A stretch of DNA of 11,823 nucleotides from Chrysochromulina parva (Eukaryota; Haptophyta; Prymnesiales; Chrysochromulinaceae). The notes beneath the pieces were generated by a model. That model was not told the DNA's origin. It saw nothing but the letters and a program-made list of their open reading frames with translations, and searched no databases. Below are positions 5,661 to 11,823 of this stretch, piece by piece. The position numbers and the translations under genes are program-made. How positions within the stretch are numbered: position 1 is the stretch's first letter; each line of letters starts with the position of its first letter. The DNA lies in assembly GCA_002887195.1 (NCBI GenBank), contig PJAB01001860.1, positions 1 through 11,823 of the forward strand. Reading direction: 5' to 3'.

Positions 5661-8600
5661 TCACACGCGCTCGAGGCCACGCGGGAGGGCGTCCGCCCGC
5701 GACGAAGAAGTCAGAGGTGGCCTCCACCGCGAGCGCTGTACCGGGCGCAGCTCAATGTCCATCGGCGCTGTGTCGAGCTCCGACCTGCCTATTCTGGACT
5801 TCGGCGCCGTATCGAGCGCACTCGTGTCGGCGTCGGGCTCGTCGCGCAGCTTGCCCCCGCGCCGCACGGCGCCGCGGCCGCGGCTGCTCTCGTCGGTGCT
5901 CTCGTCGGCGCGCGCGGCGCTTGCGCCGGGGACGTACACGAGGGGCGGCCGGTAGAGATGGAGAAGGAGCGACGAGCAAACGACAGAGACGGAAGAGAGG
6001 CCCATGGCGGCGCCCGCGAACATCGGTGGTAGCTGGATGAGGAGCCACGGGTAAAAGACGCCCGCGGCGAAGGGGATGCCCACGCAATTGTACCCCGAAG
6101 CCCACAGGAAGTTGATGCGGATGCGTCGCATGACACGCGAGGAGAGGTCGAGAGCAATGCACACGTCCGTCAGATGGCTCTTCATCAGGACCATATCGGC
6201 CGTCTCGATCGCAACGTCCGTGCCCGAGCCGAGGGCAATGCCCACGTTGGCCTGTGCGAGCGCGGGGGCGTCGTTGACGCCATCGCCCACCATCGCGACC
6301 ACGTGTCCTAGGCGCTGCAGCTCAGCGAGCTTGGCGGCTTTGCCTTGGGGCTTCACTTCCGCGAGCACTCGATCTCGCGCGATCCCCGCCTCCCGCCCAA
6401 TTTGGGCCGCCGTGCGCTCATTGTCGCCCGAGACGAGCCACACCTCGATGTTGCGCCGCTCGAGCCATTGCACGACGGAGAAGGCCTCGGGCTTGAGAGA
6501 GTCGCTCACCTGCATGCAATGGAGGGAGGCCATCAGAGGCCATCAGAGGCCATCAGAGGCCATCAGAGGCCATCAGAGGCCATCAGAGGCCCTCGGGCTT
6601 GAGAGAGTCGCTCACCACGACCAGCCCCACAAGGCGCAGCGCCGCGACGAGCGCCGTCTCGGGCGCCACGGCGACGAGCACCGCCGTCATCCCTTTGAGC
6701 TCATAGCCCGCCATCTCCTCCTCCTGCGCCGCATCGAGCTCGAGGGCATGCGCGTGCATCCACGAGCGCGCGCCCACGAGCACGCGCGCGCCGTCGACGG
6801 TGCAGCTCACCCCATGCCCGGGCGAGGACCGAAAGTCCGAAGGCTCGGTGAGGGACAAGCCCCGCGCCGCAGCGTACCTGGCGAGCGCCTTGCCGATTGG
6901 ATGCTCAGAGCCACGCTCGGCAGAGGCCGCGTAGCGCATCAGGCGCGCCTCGGCGGCGCCGCCGTGGTGAGCACTTGCATGCATGCGCGCCTCGGCGGCG
7001 GCGGCAGCGGCGGCGGCGGCCGATTGCAGCGGCGGCTCCTGCATGCGAGTGTTCACCACGGCGCCTGTAATCTCCTGCGCGGGTGGCTGCAGCGACGCGG
7101 GCGCGGCGGCAGGTAAGCCATCGACCCCCCACACGCTGACGTGCCTCACTCGGAGCTCGCCCGTGGTCAGAGTGCCCGTCTTGTCGAAGCAGACGGCCGA
7201 GACGGTTGCCGCCATCTCGAGCACATCGCCCCCTTTGATTAGGATCCCGTGCCGGGCAGCGACGCCGCCGCCCACCATCACGGCGGTTGGGGTGGCGAGG
7301 CCGAGCGCACACGGGCACGCGACGACGAGCACGGCGCACCCAAACATGAAGGCAAAGAGTTGCGTGTCTTTCAGGCCGCAATGGGTGAGGTAGTAGTGGG
7401 GCAGGTAGCCGAGCACATCGACCGCCGTCCACGTCAGGTAGGTGAGCAAGGCGAGGCCCACCACTACCGGCACAAAGTACGTCGAGACCCGGTCGGCGAA
7501 GGCTTGGATTTTGGGCCGTCGGTGCTGCGCGTCGGCGACGACCTTCATGATCTGCGGGAGGGTCGAGCGAGCCGTTGGAGAAGCAATCAGGGAGGCAATC
7601 AGGGAGGCCATCAGGCGCCATCAGGCACCATCAGGCGCCATCACCTGCGAGAGGGTCGAGTGCTCCGGCAATCAGGGAGGCAATCAGAGAGGCAATCAGA
7701 CGTCATCAGGCGCCATCAGGCGCCATCACCTGCGAGAGGGTCGAGTGCTCCGCGGACGCGAGCACACGCACGAAGAGGACGCCGGTGCCGTTGATGGTGC
7801 CTCCCATCACCTTGTCCCCCGGCGCCTTGGGAACCGGCATGGACTCGCCCGTGAGCATCGCCTCATCGACCGACGAGGCGCCGCGCAGCACCAGCCCGTC
7901 GACTGGCACGTGAGCGCCCGGGAGGACCTTGACGACGTCGTCCTTGGCGAGCGAGCTCACGGTGACCTCGCGCGGCTCCGAGATCGTGCTCGAGATCGAG
8001 ATCGTGCTCGAGGTCGAGATCGTGCTCGAGATCGAGATCGTGCTCGAGATTGTGGCTGGCCCGCTCGGGTGCTCGTCGCTGGCTGGCTCGTCGCTGTAGC
8101 TCACCCAGGGGCCCTCGCACAGCAGGGCGGTAGGCGGCTGCAGCGTGAGAAGGGCCGACATGGCTTCAGACGCCTTGCCCCTTGCCGTTGCCTCGAGAGA
8201 CTTGCCTGCCAAGATGAAGGTGATGAGCATAGCCGAGGTCTCGAAGCATTGCTTGTTCTCGCCCTGCAAGCCCGCGCTCGCGATCGAGAGCACTGTGAAG
8301 GTGAGCGAGTAAAAGTAGGCTGCCGACGAGCCGAGCGCGACGAGCACGTCCATGTTCGTCGCCCCATGTGAGAGCGCCGCGTACGCTGAGCGGTAGAAGC
8401 GCAGCCCGAAGCCGAACTGGACTGGGGTCGCGAGGATCCAAAGGAGCAGCACGCTCACGTCGAGGCCGGGGACGACGGCCACGGAGAGCGGCGCTTGGAG
8501 AGGCGTCATCGGCAGCACCATCGAGATGACGAACACCGGCACCGAGAAGATGGACGCGCCGAGGAGCTGCCGACGCCACGCGCGCGCCTCGGCCCCATAA

Positions 8601-9676
8601 CCGCCCTCGCCTCCGCCTCCGAGGCGCTCGCTTTCTGGGCGGAGCTGCACCTCCGCCTCGTAGCCCAACCGTTGGATGGCCGCGACAATCTCGTCGGGGC
8701 GCGTGGAGCGCTCATCGTACCTGATGAGGGAGGCCATCAGCATGCAATCAGCATGCAATCAGCATGCAATCTCGTCGGGGCGCGTGGAGCGCTCATCGTA
8801 CCTGATCTTGGCCGCCTTCCCCATGAGCGACACCGACGCGCTCAGTACGCCTGGGTGCGCTCGCAGCCCCCGCTCGACGGCGCCGACACACGCGGTGCAC
8901 GTCATGCCCTCGACGGCGACTGTCAGGGTGCGCTCGAACTTGGAGGCCGCCCAGGACGGCGCCCGACCTGAGCCGTTCAACAGCCCTTCGGATTCGTCCA
9001 CGGGCCCAGCCTCGTCCGCGGGCCCAGCCTCGCACGCCTCGGCCGGAGTCTTCGACGCCATCGCTGGGAAGACTGGCGGCTGGCGAGTCCGTGCAGCCCC
9101 GCTAGAGGTCGAGAGCGCCGACGCCGCGGCGAGAGGCAAGGCGCCGACGCTCCCGAGCGGTGGCTGCGGCTGCTGCGGCTGCGGCGGCGGCGGCTGCTGC
9201 TGCTGCGGCTGCTGCTGCTGCTGCTGCGACGGCGACAGCGCCTCGCAGCCGAAGCCGACGGCCTCGACAGCCGCCACCAGCTCTGCGACCGTGGCGGTCC
9301 CGCGCACGGTCGCCGTCTCGGCGGCGAGGTCGACGCTCGCCGCGAGCACACCCGGCAGTGCCGCGAGCGTCTCCTCCACACGTCCGGAACAGTGCTCGCA
9401 ATGCATGCCCGTGACGCGTAGGAGCGTCTGCAGCTGCAAAGATGACGGTGATGACGACGACGGTGAGCCCGCTGCGGGCACCGCCGGTGCTGCCTGGAAC
9501 CCGATCGCATTGACGGCGGACACCAACGCGTCCATGGACGCCACGCCCTGGACGGTCGCCGTCTCCGCTTCGAGGTCGACGACGACTGTGCCCACACCGG
9601 GAAGCGCCCTCAGAGTCTCCTCGACTCGGCCCGAGCAGTGACTGCAGTGCATGCCTTTCACGGAAAGAAGTTGCAT
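5661..9676 (-). CDS. Cu(I)-transporting P1B-type ATPase; complement join(5661..6509,6616..7551,7730..8720,8802..9676)
   Basis: It pumps Cu(I) across a membrane using ATP; in eukaryotes the location is usually Golgi/secretory (ATP7, RAN1) or plastid. The model gives 1216 aa, or 1173 if a further 129-nt segment (7976-8104) is spliced. Exon 1 has three heavy-metal domains: GMHCSHC (C11, C14), GMHCEHC (C93, C96) and GMTCTAC (C260, C263). A Gln/Pro linker separates the second and third. Exon 2 begins at the end of the third domain, carries early membrane helices and the actuator TGES (about 582). Exon 3 has the transport motif CPC (701-703), phosphorylation motif DKTGT (D745) and the SEHPIG motif. 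Exon 4 has GDGVNDAP (from 1009), YN in the seventh helix and LSSVSVV in the eighth, then a polar tail of about 90 aa. CPC, YN and the SS motif indicate Cu(I) specificity. The start is the first in-frame ATG after a stop; an upstream exon is not excluded. All junctions keep phase. Confidence 0.93.
6510..6615 (-). other. ATPase intron (106 bp), exon-duplicated 5' end
   Basis: Donor GTGAGC follows GTCGTG; acceptor TTGCATGCAG precedes GTGAGCGACTC. Removal joins GLVV to VSDSLKPEA, the conserved P-type ATPase stretch, in phase 0. The first bases of the intron repeat the first bases of the next exon (26-bp perfect repeat). The body is a CCTCTGATGG decamer array, followed by CTGATGGCCTCCCT. Confidence 0.92.
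6523..6590 (-). repeat. Decamer array CCTCTGATGG, about 6 copies, in an ATPase intron
   Basis: On the transcript strand the unit is CCTCTGATGG. The same unit occurs in the array at the right edge of the window, in the transcript sense of a different gene on the other strand. Confidence 0.95.
7552..7729 (-). other. ATPase intron (178 bp) with internal copy of its 5' splice junction
   Basis: Donor CAG|GTGATG and acceptor CCGCAG|ATC join HSTLSQ to IMKVVADAQ in phase 0, the expected sequence after the actuator domain. A perfect 40-bp repeat (7628-7667 and 7713-7752) places a second copy of the exon end and donor inside the intron. A third, diverged copy (CTCGACCCTCCCGCAG) forms the acceptor. CTGAT-containing units fill the rest. 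Confidence 0.9.
7628..7752 (-). repeat. Perfect 40-bp direct repeat spanning the 5' splice junction
   Basis: Copies at 7628-7667 (intronic) and 7713-7752 (exon end plus intron start) are identical and end abruptly at both edges. A degenerate third copy lies at the acceptor, about 7552-7575. Confidence 0.95.
7976..8104 (-). other. Probable 129-bp stop-free 3n intron (or in-frame insertion) in the ATPase
   Basis: After LLCEGPW the transcript strand reads GTGAGCTAC; 129 nt later GATCTCGGAG precedes CCGCGCGAGGTC. Excision joins TALLCEGPW directly to PREVTVSSLAKDD, matching usual family spacing between the membrane helix and the actuator domain. Retained, it adds 43 residues, mostly Ser/Thr/Ile repeats. 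There is no stop and the length is 3n, so the ORF alone cannot decide. Confidence 0.6.
7981..8052 (-). repeat. 18-bp tandem repeat, 4 copies
   Basis: Copies at 7981, 7999, 8017 and 8035 (AGATCGTGCTCGAGATCG on the + strand) differ by single substitutions in copies 2 and 4. If translated the array gives the ISSTIS pattern. It lies inside the probable 129-bp intron. Confidence 0.95.
8686..8806 (-). repeat. Perfect 40-bp direct repeat around the 81-bp ATPase intron
   Basis: Copies at 8686-8725 and 8767-8806 are identical with sharp edges. Each contains ATCAGGTACGATGAG, so one copy supplies the donor and the other the acceptor. Confidence 0.97.
8721..8801 (-). other. ATPase intron (81 bp), exon-duplicated 5' end
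   Basis: Donor ATCAG|GTACGATGAG and acceptor CTCATCAG|GTACGATGAG are copies of the same exon sequence. Removal restores IRYDERSTRPDEIVAAIQRL at the end of the third metal-binding domain. Unspliced, a TGA soon follows the duplicated part, so splicing is required. The body is three ATTGCATGCTG units followed by CTGATGGCCTCCCT. Confidence 0.93.
9166..9230 (-). repeat. CTG/CAG triplet-rich tract encoding Gln/Pro linker
   Basis: Imperfect triplet runs encode the QQQQQQPQQQQPPPP region between metal-binding domains 2 and 3 of the ATPase. It is coding and in frame. Confidence 0.85.
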
Positions 9677-9996
9677 CTTTTCCCGGCTGGTTCTAGACTC
9701 CCGTAGGCGTTCCCGTAGGCGGGCCGCCGCTCGGACTGCGGCGCTCTCGGTCGCCCTCGGGGCCGCCGGCTCGCCCGTGGTCGACGTGATGGAAAAGCGC
9801 AAAGCCGGCGCTAGTCCCGCCTCGGCGCAAGTTCGCTATCGAGCGCGTCCAGTTCGGCAAATTTCCCACATACTCTGCTTCTCATTCGTGGGCTCCATGC
9901 ACCAGCGTTCCCTCTGCAGTGAGAAAACGTCTCGCCGAAACTCGTTGCAAAGGTTTACCGGTACGAAACAAGCGAGGTCGGGTCCGTCGGCGACAA
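9677..9996. promoter_or_regulatory. Divergent promoter region between ATPase and amidohydrolase
   Basis: About 320 bp separate the two start codons on opposite strands, so both promoters and 5' UTRs must lie here unless upstream exons exist. There are two 12-bp-spaced copies of TCCCGTAGGCG at 9699-9721. No TATA box or recognised metal-response element is visible. Confidence 0.5.
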
Positions 9997-11671
9997 ATGG
10001 AGACTCGGGTCGGGAAGGTGCTGCTACTCATCGTGACGGTCGCGGAAGCTGTCAACAACCAATGGCGTATTGTGCATGAGCGACGACGCCTGGTCGCACC
10101 CATCTCGGAAGAGGCTCAGAATCGCCGCACCCTGGAGCGCTTCACGAAAGGCCATCCCGACAACTCAATCTGCTGGGACCGCGACGGCCTCGACGGCTTC
10201 ATCAACGTGATCGACGCGCACCAGCACCCGGTGCCGTTCGGTGGGCCAGAGGTGCCGTTTTCGCTGTACACCGACTGGTTTATCCAGCACGGCACAGTGT
10301 TCTCTGTCTTCATGGGCATCGGGCAGAAGATCACCAAGCAGAACGCATCGGCGCCCGACTGCTGCTACTACATGCACTGCCCGACGTACGACTACCCGGT
10401 GATCCCGAGCGTCGAGAACGACGAGATCAACGCCATCGCTCGGCTCGAGCACTACTACGGCAAGGTCGACCATAGGCTCCACCTCATCACCTCCGCCACG
10501 TTCCCGAGCCTCCAGAAGAGCGAGGGCGCCAAGGATCAGCTGCTCGCGCTGTGGGCAAAGTACCCGAATACGTTCAAGTGGCTGGGCGAGATCAACGTAT
10601 TCAAGCACGCGCTCGCGGGCAACGCGTTCTTCTCCGACTTCACCGGCCCTCGGCTCACCGTCGCACGCGTCGAGTCGGGTGAGCTCGATGCTCTCTTCAG
10701 CGTCATCGGTCCGAAGCAGCCCAACGGCGAGCAGATCCCGGCGGCGACGCTCCACTCGGACATGGGGTGCGACACGTACCACTTCCTGCCCGGCTCGGGC
10801 GATGGCGTCACCCCTCTCAAGTGTGAGGCGTCCGATGAGGACAAGCGTATCGCGCAGAGCAACCATGCTTGGTGGAAGGCGACGCTCGGCCCGTGAGTGC
10901 TCGCCTTCTGACTGCCTCTGACTGCCTCTGACTGCCTCTGACTGCCTTCTCTGACACGCGCGAGCTCCGGCGACCTCCCACGATCTCCCGTGACCTCCCG
11001 TGCTCACACGCGCGAGTTCCCGTGCATGCATGCATGCGTGTGTGTGTGTGTGCCCCCCGACCTCTTTCGGGTGTGAACGCAGCTTCTACTCCGGCTTCTT
11101 CGACGAGAACGACTACCCCAAGTCCAACTTCCGAAAGATCATGCACATTCACGTGACGCACGCGATCATGGACCGGTACCCCAAGGTCAAGTTCGTCTGG
11201 GCGCACGTGGGGCTCAGCCAGGAGCTTGCCACGCTGCACCCGGCCGTGCACGCGCGCATCCTCGAAGTCTTCTTTGAGCGATTCTCGACCAACCTTTGGC
11301 TCGATACGTCGTGGGACGTGCTCGCCAAGCAGAACTTTGTGAGAGGTTACGGCGCGTCGAACCCGCCCGCGGCCCCATCGGAGCCCCGAGATGGGCCGAG
11401 ATTGCGACCGAGATTGCGACCGAGATTGCGACCGAGATTGTGACCGAGATTGTGACCGGATTGTGCTCGTGCCTCCTCGCCCTCCACCGACCCCCCCCTC
11501 AAGGTTAATTACGACGGCCAGCCGATCGAGAACCTTTGGTCCTCGTGGGCGTCGGAGGACCTCACCGACGACGCTCTCTTCGACATGCCCAAGTGGACGA
11601 GCGCGCGCGAACGACTCGATAAGATCTGGCAGGCGAAGAAGGGTTCGATCTCGAAGACGGAGAACCTCTGA
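9997..11671 (+). CDS. Metal-dependent amidohydrolase (TIM-barrel), 3' end unresolved; join(9997..10892,11083..11338,11504..11671)
   Basis: The protein belongs to the Amidohydrolase_2-like hydrolases, which use one metal to hydrolyse C-N or related bonds; the substrate is not predictable. ATG 9997 is the first in frame and is followed by KVLLLIVTVAEAV, a possible signal peptide. Barrel landmarks are HxH in IDAHQHPVPFG (H75, H77), KWLGEINVFKH (E198), LHSDMG (H253), FVWAHVGLS (H340) and LWLDTSWD (D373). Exons join in phase: TLGP to FYSGFFDEND and AKQNF to VNYDGQPIEN. Exon 3 ends SKTENL then TGA at 11669-11671, inside a decamer array. The last barrel strand, with the late aspartate usual in this family (the GTD stretch), is absent, so I infer that the gene continues beyond the window and that the TGA is probably intronic. 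It is divergent from the copper ATPase, 320 bp away. Confidence 0.85.
10893..11082 (+). other. Amidohydrolase intron 1 (190 bp)
   Basis: Donor CC|GTGAGTG, acceptor GTGAACGCAG|CTTC; phase is preserved and the unspliced frame stops at once (TGA 10894-10896). It contains CTGACTGCCT decamers at about 10908-10947, GATCTCCCGTGACCTCCC-like units, and GCATGCATGC followed by a TG run. Confidence 0.92.
10908..10947 (+). repeat. CTGACTGCCT decamer array, about 4 copies
   Basis: A period-10 array within amidohydrolase intron 1. The unit is similar to the CTGATTGCC and CCTCTGATGG units of the ATPase introns. Confidence 0.93.
11339..11503 (+). other. Amidohydrolase intron 2 (165 bp)
   Basis: Donor TTT|GTGAGAG and acceptor CCCTCAAG|GTTAATTAC, phase 0. 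Unspliced reading gives a repetitive Arg/Pro tail and a stop at 11441-11443. The acceptor is preceded by a strong C/T tract. Confidence 0.88.
11393..11458 (+). repeat. 12-bp tandem repeat GAGATTGCGACC, about 5-6 copies
   Basis: A period-12 array inside amidohydrolase intron 2; later copies carry GAGATTGTGACC. Confidence 0.93.
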
Positions 11672-11823
11672 TGACCTCTGATGACCTCTGATGACCTCTG
11701 ATGACCTCTGATGACCTCTGATGACCTCTGATGACCTCTGATGGCCTCTGATGGCCTCTGATGACCTCTGATGACCTCTGATGACCTCTGATGACCTCTG
11801 ATGACCTCTGATGACCTCTGATG
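11664..11823 (+). repeat. Decamer array ACCTCTGATG, at least 16 copies, running off the window
   Basis: A perfect period of 10 from 11664 to the right edge. Two units at about 11741-11760 have G for A (ATGGCCTCTG), giving the same decamer as the ATPase intron at 6523-6590. It begins at the last coding bases of exon 3 and contains no GT. Confidence 0.97.

Noticed and set aside
6523..7752. Regularly spaced short repeats on the ATPase strand as a CRISPR-like array
   Set aside because: Units of 10-12 bp are directly tandem with no unique spacers, and they lie inside eukaryotic introns.
6076..8371. Several long open frames on the plus strand across the ATPase
   Set aside because: They are antisense shadows rich in Arg/Pro/Ser; the minus strand carries CPC, DKTGT and GDGVND motifs in phase-consistent exons.
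8686..8806. A DNA transposon (introner element) with target-site duplication as the intron source
   Set aside because: The flanking repeat is 40 bp, far longer than normal target-site duplications; the filler is a short tandem repeat and I see no terminal inverted repeats.

Overview
The window looks like nuclear DNA of a GC-rich eukaryotic microbe, most likely a secondary-plastid alga; a haptophyte is my best guess. Reasons: GT-AG introns interrupt two clearly recognisable genes, coding strands prefer codons ending in G or C, and there is abundant micro- and minisatellite DNA. It also carries a protein of 'NQIGDAG'-type leucine-rich repeats, which I associate with large haptophyte families. 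There are no bacterial operon features. The lineage is an inference, not something read directly.

Layout, left to right. (1) 1-900: the 3' end of an unidentified + strand gene with a frame break, then a candidate small membrane-protein gene that becomes coherent only if two repeat-bearing introns are removed. (2) 1040-3226 (+): an intronless leucine-rich-repeat protein with an N-terminal helical region, a conserved protist middle domain and a duplicated Gly/Lys-rich tail. (3) 3663-5114 (+): an uninterrupted ORF for a four-EF-hand protein whose C-terminal 3CxxC-type zinc ribbon seems to be split by an SH3-like segment. (4) 5661-9676 (-): a Cu(I)-transporting P1B-type ATPase with three N-terminal metal-binding domains and at least three introns. 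(5) 9997 to the right edge (+): a metal-dependent amidohydrolase, divergent from the ATPase, with two clear introns and an end running into a decamer array that leaves the window.

The main observation is about the introns. Every intron I can place, and every candidate intron, carries a tandem or duplicated sequence. In the ATPase, two introns begin with a perfect copy of the exon that follows them (40 and 26 bp), and a third contains a perfect 40-bp copy of its own 5' splice junction. Three ATPase introns share the 14-mer CTGATGGCCTCCCT in transcript sense, which reads like a branch point (CTGAT) followed by a pyrimidine tract. Related CTGAY decamers occur in the amidohydrolase, in the same orientation relative to transcription. 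This suggests recent intron creation by duplication of exonic splice-like sites plus repeat filler.

No shared pathway links the genes. Copper export or delivery (ATPase) and a metal-dependent hydrolase share a compact divergent promoter region of about 320 bp; a common role is possible but not shown.
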